Shown: positions 18,916 to 27,519 of the stretch, in pieces
How the letters are laid out: each line of letters opens with the position of its first letter
Numbering within the stretch: the stretch's first letter is position 1
Assembly (NCBI GenBank): GCA_964570665.1
Contig: CAZMZH010000003.1
Coordinates: 186,001-250,000, forward strand
Direction of reading: 5' to 3'
Source of the DNA: JAJDAT01 sp964570665
Lineage (GTDB): Bacteria; Nitrospinota; Nitrospinia; Nitrospinales; JAJDAT01
Length of the DNA: 64,000 bases
The notes under the pieces: model-generated
What the model was told of the DNA's origin: nothing
Databases searched by the model: none
The model's input: the letters and a program-made list of their open reading frames with translations, nothing else
Program-made: the position numbers and the translations under genes

Positions 18916-19059
18916 CTTTACCTCTAAATACGATACCAAAAATTAATATATTCCTATGTTTTTTCAATGGGAGTGGGAATACTACTATTTTTTGAAAAAA
19001 TTTGAAATATTTTTTTACTTTCTAATCATATTTCCTAAATTTAGACAAATTATTATTCA

Positions 19060-20877
19060 TTAGTTCAATAACTTTGATTTTGAGTTAAATTGGACAATTA
19101 AAATATTCACGTACTTCCAGTCAATAGGTTTTTTAAGATTGATCATGCCAAATTGATTTTCTAACTGTTGGATTGTTTGAGCTAAAAGGTCTCCCAAAAA
19201 TTCCAGGTCGTCTTCCGTCCATGCCAATGGGCTTTCTAATAACTCCTCATAAAAGTTCCCTACAATTTCGTCATTACATGTTTGTAATGGTTCTCCAGGA
19301 ACTGAGGGAACTATAGGAATAAAAATTAATTTAAGGAAAGATTGAGCCGCTGAAGCGGATAAAGGTTCACAACCGATTTTTTGAAATAAAGTAAACCTTG
19401 CTAATGCTGTTGCCATTAAGGAAGGCAACGAAGCGTTTTCTTCTCTGTCTTCAACCGTTTTAATTTTAAAGATATTTTCAAAAACGTTATTTGATAATTC
19501 TAAACATTGTTTTGCGAAACGTTTAAAAAATTTCAATTTTTTAAGAAATTTTATTGTTTCTTTTATTTCATCTAGCGATTCAAAATCTTTGAAGAAGCTG
19601 TTGTCTTTGCTTCCTTTTATTTTAACCATCGGTATTGAGAGGACTGTTAAAGCTGAAAGGATATCTTTGTCTTTGTCGTTAATTATGCGATCCAGCAAAA
19701 CGCCATCATCTTTGAGTATTTCAACAGCTTCTTTCTTTAAATTGATCAAACGTCCGAACCCAACCTGAAAAATTGGTTGAACCCAAGTTCGTTCTATAAT
19801 AGTGGCGCCTCTTTGAACTTCTTCTTGTGCAGAAATTTCTAATCCAAGGTTCACGAAACCTAACGATTTGGCAATGGCTTTTTGATGGTCTTCAAATTTT
19901 CCTGGATCTAGATTGTCGGCAACCATTAATTTATTGGCTAGGTATACTAATTCCCAACGGATTGTTTTTTTACGATCTTCGTTTTGTAAATACGACCAAC
20001 ATTTGGCAAAAAAATTCTTTGGATTCGCATTTGTAATAATATACGAGGGCGGATTGGCGGGAGTTTCCACAAAAAAATCATTTTCCGAAGCGGGTAATTC
20101 TTTTATTGCTTCTGGGTCTAATCGGCTATATATCTCAAATGCTTCCTCAAATTCTGGAATACCTCTGAAAGAAGTTCTTGATGTTCGCCAACGATAGGAA
20201 GTTTCTTCTGTCGGTTCCTTTGGGTACCAAATAGCCGCTTCCATTATAGTAAAAAATGTTTCAGGATATTGATCTCGTAATAATTTGAAAATAGATTTTA
20301 GGGGTTCAAAAGCTTTCGAATCTAAGAAGAAAATGTCATATACATTATCCGGGCTATAATGTTTTAAACCAGCAGCGCCACTATAGGAATCTGTCATCTC
20401 ATCGTTTTTAAAAACTAAAACCAAACTTTTTAATAATGTTACAACTTGATCTATTTCTTCTTGTAAAAACCAATCTAACATTTTTTTTTGGTTAGATTGG
20501 TTCATTAGCAATATCCAATGTAGGGCTCTTTGTGGCAAAAACTTATCGTTTTTCCACCATTCTAAATCGAAAAAATATTGTAATTGTTCGTTGGTTACAG
20601 CTGATAGTAAAGGCAGAGAATCGGATTCTCCATTTTCTTTGATCATGTAGTAAACCTCCTCTGGAGGAAGAAGTTCAACTATTTGTCGGGATTTTGGAGA
20701 TAAGTATAAAAAATCAAGTTTTTGTTTTCCGCTTAGTTGCGATAAACATCTTGTTTGTTCTTCTACGGTAAGTTTTTCTAAAGCTGCTTTTGCTTTTTTG
20801 GCGTTATTTTTTAACCAGTCAGGATCAAAAAGAATTTGGTTGGTTGCTTGATCCGAGTTTGGGAGAAGTGGATTCAT
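19060..20877 (-). CDS. DUF6178-family-like protein of unknown function
   Basis: This 605-residue soluble, mostly helical protein has no signal peptide. The N-terminal region LSPKSRQIVELLPPEEVYYMIKENG, followed by LPLLSAVTNEQLQYFFDLEWW, resembles my recollection of the DUF6178 family known mainly from deltaproteobacteria and relatives; I cannot run a profile to confirm. No catalytic motif is visible. It starts 27 nt after the stop of the CobS-like gene, so it probably forms an operon with that gene and the PgeF-like gene. Confidence 0.6.
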   Translation of the reverse strand: MNPLLPNSDQATNQILFDPDWLKNNAKKAKAALEKLTVEEQTRCLSQLSGKQKLDFLYLSPKSRQIVELLPPEEVYYMIKENGESDSLPLLSAVTNEQLQYFFDLEWWKNDKFLPQRALHWILLMNQSNQKKMLDWFLQEEIDQVVTLLKSLVLVFKNDEMTDSYSGAAGLKHYSPDNVYDIFFLDSKAFEPLKSIFKLLRDQYPETFFTIMEAAIWYPKEPTEETSYRWRTSRTSFRGIPEFEEAFEIYSRLDPEAIKELPASENDFFVETPANPPSYIITNANPKNFFAKCWSYLQNEDRKKTIRWELVYLANKLMVADNLDPGKFEDHQKAIAKSLGFVNLGLEISAQEEVQRGATIIERTWVQPIFQVGFGRLINLKKEAVEILKDDGVLLDRIINDKDKDILSALTVLSIPMVKIKGSKDNSFFKDFESLDEIKETIKFLKKLKFFKRFAKQCLELSNNVFENIFKIKTVEDREENASLPSLMATALARFTLFQKIGCEPLSASAAQSFLKLIFIPIVPSVPGEPLQTCNDEIVGNFYEELLESPLAWTEDDLEFLGDLLAQTIQQLENQFGMINLKKPIDWKYVNILIVQFNSKSKLLN

Positions 20878-20904
20878 GATGTAGCAAATTTATTAAACAA
20901 TAGG

Positions 20905-21675
20905 TTAAAGGGTGCAGTATGCAAAAAAAAGAAAAGCGATTCCCGAGAATTCATGAACGACGCCTAAAGTAGATTTATTAAATTCGTGCTTTAGCATTGA
21001 GGTTACTTTTATTATTACCATTAGGAATACAGTCATTATAAAAAGAATTAAAACTCCCTTCAACTTTAGAAGAAAACCAAAGCAGGTAAAAGTAAATGCA
21101 AAAGCTAAGGCCAAAGCGGAAAAGCTTTCTTTCCATGAAATAGTTTCATCATTTTTTTCAAGTTCATTATTTTTAATAAGTTTCCACGCATTATCGAATG
21201 TAAATAATGCCATCCCCCAATTAGCGGCAATAGGAACAACTAGAATAATTTGACTTTTAAAATCAAAAGGCGCCAAAGATAGACCAAAAAGCCATAAGCA
21301 AAGCGTGGCAATGACCATTATTCCAACTAGGGGCGGCATTTTTAAAATTTTCCCCGAGGCTCTCCAGAAGGGTTTAGTTAATTTCCAGGTTAAAACTTTT
21401 TGAAGATTTAAAACTAATCCTTCCAGGTGTTTGCCATTAGAAAAAAATGTCATGCCAGCAATAACAAAAAGATCTGCAATATCTTCAGGTAAAACTGAGT
21501 CCGCAGTTTTGTGTATTAGAACCAAAAATGAGCCTAAAACTAAGCCTACGAAAGGATAAAATGCTTTTGCTAAAACTGATTGGCGATAGGTTACAGGCGC
21601 TCTATTTGAAGAATTGCTTTCAAATAGGGTGAGCTCAAAAAATGCTAATGCGGGTATAGAAAGCAGGTTATTCAT
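20905..21675 (-). CDS. CobS-like membrane protein lacking the catalytic acidic motifs
   Basis: The protein has 256 residues with six or seven hydrophobic helices. It aligns by eye along its length with adenosylcobinamide-GDP ribazoletransferase (CobS). FYPFVGLVLG matches the FPxxGLxLG motif, FFSNGKHLEGLVLN lies where CobS has TGGxHLDGLADTxD, KILKMPPLVGIM replaces the IMRDSRxG block, and the C-terminal LKHEFNKSTLGVVHEFSGIAFLF replaces LGGxTGDTLGAxIELxE. The aspartates used for metal and substrate binding are missing, so cobalamin synthase activity is unlikely. No other cobalamin gene is visible. It sits between pgeF-like and DUF6178-like genes with gaps of 19 and 27 nt. Confidence 0.65.
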   Translation of the reverse strand: MNNLLSIPALAFFELTLFESNSSNRAPVTYRQSVLAKAFYPFVGLVLGSFLVLIHKTADSVLPEDIADLFVIAGMTFFSNGKHLEGLVLNLQKVLTWKLTKPFWRASGKILKMPPLVGIMVIATLCLWLFGLSLAPFDFKSQIILVVPIAANWGMALFTFDNAWKLIKNNELEKNDETISWKESFSALALAFAFTFTCFGFLLKLKGVLILFIMTVFLMVIIKVTSMLKHEFNKSTLGVVHEFSGIAFLFFAYCTL

Positions 21676-21694
21676 TCAAGGTTTTATAAATTAT

Positions 21695-22462
21695 CTAAGG
21701 CAACAGCATGGCGACAGTCATCATTCTGCCAGCATCCATTTTACGGTAAGAAAAGAATAGATTATTACTGCAAACAGTACAAATCTGGCAATCAAAGATA
21801 TTTTTGTCTAAAATTCCCGCGCCTAAAGCGTCTAAGCGATTGGCTAACTTTAGATCTAACATGGATTTCCCCTTTTTCTTTGGAAACGTAAAGCGTTCAA
21901 CCTGTAGATATGAATCGCGAAATGATTCTAAGCATTCGTCGCCGACCTCATAACAGCATCCTCCAATTCCAGGACCAAACCCAAGCATTATGTTCTTTGG
22001 GACGCTACCATACTTTTGTATCATTCTTTGAAGAGTTTTACTTACAATCTTTAAAGAAGTTCCTTTTCTACCTGCATGAATAACCCCGACAATATTGAGA
22101 TGAGGGTCGTACATAATAACTGGAAGACAATCGGCGGTAAACACCGCTATGTTTATATTTGGAACATTTGAGATTAGCGCATCGCCCATTAAAACTTCAC
22201 CCGTAAGGGAGAGATCCATTTCATCGATGCAAAAAATTTGATCTCCATGCACTTGATTTAAGAAAATGGGTTCTCGTTCGAGCGTACCTAACGAGAGAAG
22301 AAATTTTTTTCGAAGGTTGTTGCGATGCCTACTGTCGGACTTTGGGTTTAAATTAAGTTCCTCTTTTTTTTTGTCTTCAGTTATGCAAAACCTGGGGCTG
22401 GTTCCATGAACCATTTTTTTGAATTTCATTAAACCGGGTATTTTTACGGCGTCAATTTGCAT
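21695..22462 (-). CDS. pgeF: PgeF/YfiH-family polyphenol-oxidase-fold protein (peptidoglycan editing factor)
   Basis: This 255-residue protein of the YfiH (DUF152) family shows NQVHG (strand entering the metal site), FTADCLPVIMYD, HAGRKGTSLKIV (usually HAGWRGT) and GPGIGGCCYEVG. These carry the His/Cys zinc ligands of the family. The E. coli and zebrafish-type homologues remove wrongly inserted L-Ser muropeptide precursors or act as purine nucleoside phosphorylase/laccase; which applies here is not known. It is the first gene of a likely three-gene operon with the CobS-like and DUF6178-like genes. Confidence 0.88.
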   Translation of the reverse strand: MQIDAVKIPGLMKFKKMVHGTSPRFCITEDKKKEELNLNPKSDSRHRNNLRKKFLLSLGTLEREPIFLNQVHGDQIFCIDEMDLSLTGEVLMGDALISNVPNINIAVFTADCLPVIMYDPHLNIVGVIHAGRKGTSLKIVSKTLQRMIQKYGSVPKNIMLGFGPGIGGCCYEVGDECLESFRDSYLQVERFTFPKKKGKSMLDLKLANRLDALGAGILDKNIFDCQICTVCSNNLFFSYRKMDAGRMMTVAMLLP

Positions 22463-22678
22463 TTTTCCTTCTCGGTAAGTAAAAAAAATAAAAAACTCAA
22501 AAAATCCGATTATTGATAGTTTTGAATGGGGATATCAAAATAAATCTTTAGGGTCTAAGTTAAGCCTTTATTTAAAGGGTTTTTTAGGCGGGCTTTCTTA
22601 ATCCTATATTGATATTCCGATTGCGATTTAGTGGTTTATTTTTTTTAGTGAAACCTGTTTTGGGTCGCTATTATTTTC

Positions 22679-22706
22679 TTGACAATAAACAACTATCCCC
22701 TAAAAT
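22679..22706 (+). promoter_or_regulatory. Strong sigma-70-type promoter of the Lys/Ala-rich protein gene
   Basis: A perfect -35 hexamer TTGACA (22679-22684) lies 16 nt from TAAAAT (22701-22706), one mismatch from the -10 consensus. Transcription should begin near 22713, just before a GC-rich inverted-repeat arm and about 45 nt before the start codon. Confidence 0.75.
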
Positions 22707-22718
22707 GAACTAAAAAAT

Positions 22719-23147
22719 TGGGCGCTGAAAAACCCAGTTTTTTTGAAAGGAGATCTTGATGGCAACCAAGACAAAAGCAAAAACCAAAGCTAAGGCAAAA
22801 GCGAAAGCTCCAGCCAAAGCAAAAGCAAAAACCAAAGCTAAGGCAAAAGCGAAAACTAAACCTAAGGCTAAACCTAAGGCGAAAGCAAAAACTAAACCTA
22901 AGGCTAAACCTAAGGCAAAAGCAAAAACCAAAGCTAAGGCAAAAACTAAACCTAAGGCAAAACCTAAGGCAAAAGCAAAAACTAAAGCTAAGGCAAAACC
23001 TAAGGCAAAACCTAAGGCGAAAGCAAAAACTAAAGCTAAGGCTAAAAGGAGGTAGTTACTGGCTAAAGCCAAGGCTTAAGCTTTCCCCCCAGTTCAAATC
23101 AAAAATACCTCCTAATAAGTTTAAGAATAAAATTAATTCAGCGCCCA
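22719..23147. repeat. 11-bp inverted repeat flanking the Lys/Ala-rich gene
   Basis: TGGGCGCTGAA at 22719-22729 (5' leader) has an exact reverse complement, TTCAGCGCCCA, at 23137-23147 (3' region). CCCAGTTTT also follows both sites. The arms could pair in the mRNA across the coding region. Confidence 0.7.
22759..23055 (+). CDS. Histone H1-like lysine/alanine/proline-rich DNA-binding protein
   Basis: The 98-residue protein uses almost only K, A, T and P (MATKTKAKTKAKAKAKAPAK...) and ends KRR. About every second residue is lysine, giving an extreme positive charge, like the C-terminal tails of eukaryotic histone H1, Bordetella BpH1 and AlgP. It is expected to be disordered and to bind DNA or other polyanions. 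The start ATG at 22759 has an ideal AGGAG site 7 nt upstream; the in-frame TTG three bases earlier is not needed. The DNA consists of degenerate short tandem repeats (AAAGCTAAGGC / AAACCTAAGGC units). A consensus promoter lies upstream, so high expression is likely. Confidence 0.85.
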   Translation: MATKTKAKTKAKAKAKAPAKAKAKTKAKAKAKTKPKAKPKAKAKTKPKAKPKAKAKTKAKAKTKPKAKPKAKAKTKAKAKPKAKPKAKAKTKAKAKRR

Positions 23148-23176
23148 GTTTTGTATTTCCTCGAACGGTTGGTAAT

Positions 23177-23464
23177 CTAATCCCAACCGTTTTTAAGAAT
23201 CACGTTTCCAGATTTAATTTTGATTTGACATCCAAGCCTGAACCCTTGGGCGATTTTTTCTTCGCCCAAGGTGTATTTCTCTTGATCGTTTACTTCATTT
23301 AGGCTTTCTTCCCCTTCTTCTACTAAAACCCGACAAGTTTCACAAACTCCTTCGTAACAATCAAAGGGTAGGCTTGCTTTTGCTTTATCTGCAACAAAGC
23401 AAATTTCGGATCCATCCCGAGTCTCTATGGTAATTTTATCCGAAGCAAAAGTTACTATGGCCAT
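23177..23464 (-). CDS. [2Fe-2S] ferredoxin (plant/adrenodoxin-type fold)
   Basis: The protein has 95 residues. Cluster ligands are C36, C41 and C44 (DCYEGVCETCRV) and C79 (RLGCQI), the standard C-x4-C-x2-C-x34-C arrangement of plant-type ferredoxins. It has no signal peptide and is cytoplasmic. It should transfer single electrons to an oxidoreductase not identifiable from context. It is divergent from the FKBP gene at 23650. Confidence 0.92.
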   Translation of the reverse strand: MAIVTFASDKITIETRDGSEICFVADKAKASLPFDCYEGVCETCRVLVEEGEESLNEVNDQEKYTLGEEKIAQGFRLGCQIKIKSGNVILKNGWD

Positions 23465-23649
23465 AGGATTATTCCAAAATAGTATTAGTTTAAACTCTCT
23501 AAATGTATTGATTTAATAAAATCACTTTGTTTAGCAAAAGCGTTATATAAAACCTTCAACTTTCTTCTATAATGATTTAATCAAGAAGCTAGCCTAACCT
23601 TCGTTTGAAAAAAAATCTATCTTAAAAAGAGAAAAACATTTAAAACTTT

Positions 23650-24117
23650 ATGAAAATTGTTCTTGATTGTGTAGTTACTATTCATTTTTTAATAAATGAC
23701 GGAGAGGGAAACTTTTTAGATAGTTCTGAGAAGTTTGGTCCTTTGACATTTGTACATGGGAAATCTAAGATACTTCCTGCTTTGGAAAGAAAGCTATTAG
23801 GAAAACAAAAAGGGGATCAATTTGAAACAGTATTGGATCCGGCAGAAGCCTATGGTGAAAGAGATGAAGCTCTTTTAAAGGAGTTTTATTATAATCAACT
23901 GCCAAGTCGTGGGCAAAAAATTGAACTTGGAACTCTTTTTGAAACTAAATTCGAAAATAAAGAAGTTTTAATGCGAGTTATCAAAATTGAAGGCGATAAA
24001 GTGTTTTTGGATGGTAATCATCCTTTTGCGGGAAAAAGATTATATTATACTGGTAAAGTTTTAGATGTAAGGGATGCAACTATTGAAGAATTGAAGAGTG
24101 GGTTTGCGTTTAGCTAA
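23650..24117 (+). CDS. SlyD-like FKBP-type peptidyl-prolyl cis-trans isomerase
   Basis: This 155-residue protein has the SlyD layout: a split FKBP domain (DCVVTIHFLINDGEGNFLDSS, then GPLTFVHGKSKILPALERKLLGKQKGD) with an IF (insert-in-flap) domain from EAYGERDEALLKEF to DGNHPFAGKRLYYTGKVLDVR. The NHPFAGKxLxF-type motif closing the insert is diagnostic. The metal-binding histidine tail of E. coli SlyD is missing. It is a cytoplasmic folding helper. ATG 23650 is the first start. Confidence 0.9.
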   Translation: MKIVLDCVVTIHFLINDGEGNFLDSSEKFGPLTFVHGKSKILPALERKLLGKQKGDQFETVLDPAEAYGERDEALLKEFYYNQLPSRGQKIELGTLFETKFENKEVLMRVIKIEGDKVFLDGNHPFAGKRLYYTGKVLDVRDATIEELKSGFAFS

Positions 24118-24400
24118 ATTTTATCTGAATAGTTTTTTGGAGTGAGTCTTTTATAGAAGATTTATTAATCTTTATCTTTGATTTCAAAAAAAAATAAACG
24201 AAGGTTATCAAAAATCATTAAAAGGCCTTTAAGTAGTTAATTTTCTTACAGCGTTTTTATCGTTAAGTTTTTCCGCGCTTTCTAATAAAGGATAATATTT
24301 AAAGTATAAAATTTTTGAAGAAAGTAAAACGAAGATAACTATAAAGCCGTTTGTCTTAGCGACAAGATATCAATGAACAAATAGTAGTTTTATTTTTTAG

Positions 24401-26383
24401 TTAAGATAAAATTTCAGAAATATCCTTAACCTTTACCTGGGAATCTAACTTTTTGGCTTTTAGCCCATCTTCAAGCATTAAAATGCAAAATGGGCACGAA
24501 ACGGCAATTGTATTGGGGTTTGTTTCCATCAATTCATCAATTCTATTGTGACTCATTTTAGAGCCGGTTTTTTCTTCTAATAAAAACCGAGCCCCTCCAG
24601 CTCCACAGCAAGTACCTCTTTCCCGACTATTTTCAACTTCTTTGAAATCATTCGATAATTTTCTTGGAGAATCGTAAATACCGTTATGCCGACCCAAATA
24701 ACATGAATCGTGAAATACAATTGTTTCATTGGGGCTGGATTGAGATTTTATTTTTCCTTGATTCACAAGGTTTTCTAAAAGTTCAGAATGGTGAATCACT
24801 TCAAAATGTGCGTCAAATTCTGGATAATCATTTTTTAAAGAGTTAAAGCAATGGGGGCAATGAGTTACAATTTTCGTTACTCCCGATTCTTTAAGTAGTT
24901 CGGCATTATCGGATGCTAACATTTCGAATAAATATTCGTTTCCAGCTCTTCGAGCAGGGTCGCCGGTGCATTTTTCACAATTGCCAAGAATTGAAAAATC
25001 AACTCTCGACTGTTGCAAAAGTTTTACAACGGAAGTTGAAACCTTTTTACCGCGACTATCGAATGAGCCGTTACATCCAACAAAGTAGAGATATTCTGAC
25101 GGGTTATTTTTATCCCAAATCTTAACATCTAACTCTTTAGCCCAATCGGCTCTACTATCTTGTCCAAAACCCCAAGGATTACTATTGACCTCAAGCGATT
25201 TGAAAGCGTTGTTAAATTCTTGCGGAAATCTATCTTCAGACAAAACTAAACCTCTTCTGAGGTCTATCATTTTATTTATGTACTCAATTTCCACCGGACA
25301 TTCTTCCTCGCAAGCGCCACAGGTAGTGCAAGACCAAATTGTTTCATCCAGAATTGCGTTTCCGGCTAATACAGGGGGTGTTTCTAAATTACCTTTTAAA
25401 AGAGAGGGACTTATTTCTTTTAAGTGGTTTCTTAAATCAACGGTAAATTCTTTTGGAGAAAGCGGTTTGGAACTATTTAATGCAGGGCATACCAAGTCAC
25501 ATCGGCCACATTCTGTGCATGTATAAAAATCCAACAATCGTTTCCAGGAGAAATCTTGAATGTGAACCACACCAAACTCTTCTTTAGATTCGTCTTCAAA
25601 ATCAAGCCTATGAATTGGCTTTCCGGTTTTGGCAATGTTGGCGAAAAATACATTTGGAAGCGCTGCAATTACATGGAGGTGTTTTGAGTTTGGCAAGATG
25701 TTAATAAAAATCAAAATACAAGAGATATGTGTCCAATAGGATAGATTATGAAAAAAAATCCATGTTGGATTTTCCAAAATTCCAGAAAAAATAGAGAAAA
25801 AGGAGGCTCCAAGAGGAGTTACCCAAGAAATAGCGCTTGAGTTTTTGCTCAAAAAAGCGGCGTCAAAAACAACGTCGCTAATTAAAATGAGGGCTATAAG
25901 CCCCAAAATAACCAAACCCTCGGTTGATAAAGTTAAGCGATGAGGTTTTAAAATGGTTCTTCTAAAAAATGCAAAACCAATAGCTAAGAAAATTAAAACA
26001 ATAAAAAAATCTTTAAATATTAAATATATGGACCAAAGTAATCCTAATTGTGGAAAATTGGTTGTAGGGAAAAAACCAATGATAAAAAACTGTGCCGCTC
26101 GAATTAAAAGAATACAAAAACCCCAAAAAATAAATGCATGCATCCATCCCGCTTGAGCTCTTTTAAATAGTTTTGCCTGCGCGAAACCAACCCAAAACAT
26201 ATGAAGGATACGTTTACCAGGGTTTTCCCATCTATTTTCTGGCTGCGCTAAGCGTAAAACTTTTACTTTAGACCATATTTTACTTGTAAAAAAAAATATT
26301 GATATCAGGGTCAACCCTGCCAAAACCCAAGGTTGTATTTCTGGTCCGATCCAATTTATAGCTCGATTAGGAATTTCGTTCAT
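24401..26383 (-). CDS. NarI/HdrD-like membrane iron-sulfur oxidoreductase (CCG-domain)
   Basis: This 660-residue fusion has six or so transmembrane helices in residues 1-240 like the haem b protein NarI. Two [4Fe-4S] motifs follow, CTECGRCDLVCP and CTTCGACEEECP, then two CCG (cysteine-rich) domains, the second with GTCCGAGGARF and SCPFCILML. This is the architecture of HdrDE-like and Etf-linked quinone oxidoreductases that pass electrons between a soluble donor and the quinone pool. The first CCG copy is less regular (GNCEKCTGDPARRAGNEY). No etfAB genes are visible in the window, so the donor is unknown. Confidence 0.88.
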   Translation of the reverse strand: MNEIPNRAINWIGPEIQPWVLAGLTLISIFFFTSKIWSKVKVLRLAQPENRWENPGKRILHMFWVGFAQAKLFKRAQAGWMHAFIFWGFCILLIRAAQFFIIGFFPTTNFPQLGLLWSIYLIFKDFFIVLIFLAIGFAFFRRTILKPHRLTLSTEGLVILGLIALILISDVVFDAAFLSKNSSAISWVTPLGASFFSIFSGILENPTWIFFHNLSYWTHISCILIFINILPNSKHLHVIAALPNVFFANIAKTGKPIHRLDFEDESKEEFGVVHIQDFSWKRLLDFYTCTECGRCDLVCPALNSSKPLSPKEFTVDLRNHLKEISPSLLKGNLETPPVLAGNAILDETIWSCTTCGACEEECPVEIEYINKMIDLRRGLVLSEDRFPQEFNNAFKSLEVNSNPWGFGQDSRADWAKELDVKIWDKNNPSEYLYFVGCNGSFDSRGKKVSTSVVKLLQQSRVDFSILGNCEKCTGDPARRAGNEYLFEMLASDNAELLKESGVTKIVTHCPHCFNSLKNDYPEFDAHFEVIHHSELLENLVNQGKIKSQSSPNETIVFHDSCYLGRHNGIYDSPRKLSNDFKEVENSRERGTCCGAGGARFLLEEKTGSKMSHNRIDELMETNPNTIAVSCPFCILMLEDGLKAKKLDSQVKVKDISEILS

Positions 26384-26517
26384 GGTTTTTTATTAGGTTG
26401 GTTATTTTTTAAATTATAAAACGAGAAATACTTTTGAAATCAAATATCTATGTAATGTATACTACTAAGTATTAAATATGTTTGTCTGGGTAATTTATTA
26501 TTTTTTTGCGGATCAAT

Positions 26518-27510
26518 ATGTATCTTAACCATAATTTTAAATTTGGTGATGTTGCGAAACTTTTTATTTTATTAGGAATTGCAATAATTTCCTTAGGTAT
26601 TCAACCGTTTAATAGTGAACCGCTGCATCGTACATATCAAGCAGATATTCCACCTGCAGCTGGTTGGAACCCCGCTCCTGGTTTTGGGCCATATTTAGGG
26701 GTAAATAGTATGAATATGGGGTATAACTTATCGAAACGCGATAAAACCCCAGAGCGAAACCAAAATTATCAAATTATTAAAATTAATCCTAACAATCCTA
26801 ATCTTTCCGACGCGATTAACGAACCTCGTCCTTTTCCCGAAAAATTAGATCAGATAGTTGTGAATGGAGATTTAAATAATTATTACAAAGAATTGGTGAA
26901 AAAAGAGCCGGTCGATTATATTCAAAGTAAAATATTTGATGCAGGTGAATTAAATAAAGTTCGTCGGATTTTGGTTAGAGCGTTTGAGAATAAAACAAAT
27001 TTAATTCATCGAAATGAAAATGCGGGAAAAATAGTGGCGCGCCATATTTATCAGCAGTTGCGGAATAATGCCGAATATGTAGTTATTTCCGATCAATTAG
27101 ATGAAGAAAACGACGGATTTCGTATGAAGGTTTTAAACGACCCGTCTTTAAAAGTAGATACGGAAGATTATTTAGATTTCCCGGCCAAGTCAGTTTCTGC
27201 GAACCCCAAAGTTAAACCAAATCATGTTGACGCCATAATGATTGGAGCTGTTACTAAGTATCGAGATTCTTTTATAGATGAAAACGGCAATAATCAAAAA
27301 AGCCTTGCTAGCGGTATCGAGTTTGGCTCTTATCTAATAAGTTCAAAAAACGGTAAAGTTCTTTGGGGAGCTCGTTACATTTCTTCACAAAGCCCTGGTT
27401 TTTTTGAGTTTTTTAAAAATAAAGGGCAATGGAGAAGCAAAGAATCACTTTCCCGTATGGCGACACGAAACGTTTTAAAGACTTTAAACAACGACCGGTC
27501 TCAAAATTAA
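26518..27510 (+). CDS. Secreted CsgG/TolB-N-like (LpoB/GNA1162-type) protein
   Basis: This protein of about 330 residues has an N-terminal hydrophobic signal segment (KLFILLGIAIISLGIQPF). Residues ~145-325 follow the pattern of the CsgG/TolB N-terminal fold: RRILVRAFENKTN, then NAGKIVARHIYQQL, VVISDQ, DAIMIGAVTKYRDS, and a strand KVLWGARYISSQSPG. Proteins of this group act in outer-membrane assembly or secretion. There is no lipobox cysteine. ATG 26518 is chosen over an in-frame TTG at 26506; no clear ribosome site supports either. It is 9 nt before the HmuY-like gene, so the two form an operon. Confidence 0.65.
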   Translation: MYLNHNFKFGDVAKLFILLGIAIISLGIQPFNSEPLHRTYQADIPPAAGWNPAPGFGPYLGVNSMNMGYNLSKRDKTPERNQNYQIIKINPNNPNLSDAINEPRPFPEKLDQIVVNGDLNNYYKELVKKEPVDYIQSKIFDAGELNKVRRILVRAFENKTNLIHRNENAGKIVARHIYQQLRNNAEYVVISDQLDEENDGFRMKVLNDPSLKVDTEDYLDFPAKSVSANPKVKPNHVDAIMIGAVTKYRDSFIDENGNNQKSLASGIEFGSYLISSKNGKVLWGARYISSQSPGFFEFFKNKGQWRSKESLSRMATRNVLKTLNNDRSQN

Positions 27511-27519
27511 TTTAGAGCC

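Noticed and set aside
22565..22585. CCTTTATTTAAAGG hairpin followed by T run upstream of the histone-like gene
   Set aside because: Short AT-rich stem with a 2-nt loop, and no plus-strand gene upstream to terminate.
22759..23055. Possible CRISPR or satellite array from short repeats
   Set aside because: Repeats are short, degenerate, in codon phase and lack unique spacers; they encode the histone-like protein.
22710..23072. 120-codon minus-strand frame of Leu/Ala/Phe repeats
   Set aside because: It is the complement of the Lys/Ala-rich gene; no ribosome site, and composition follows directly from the sense repeats.
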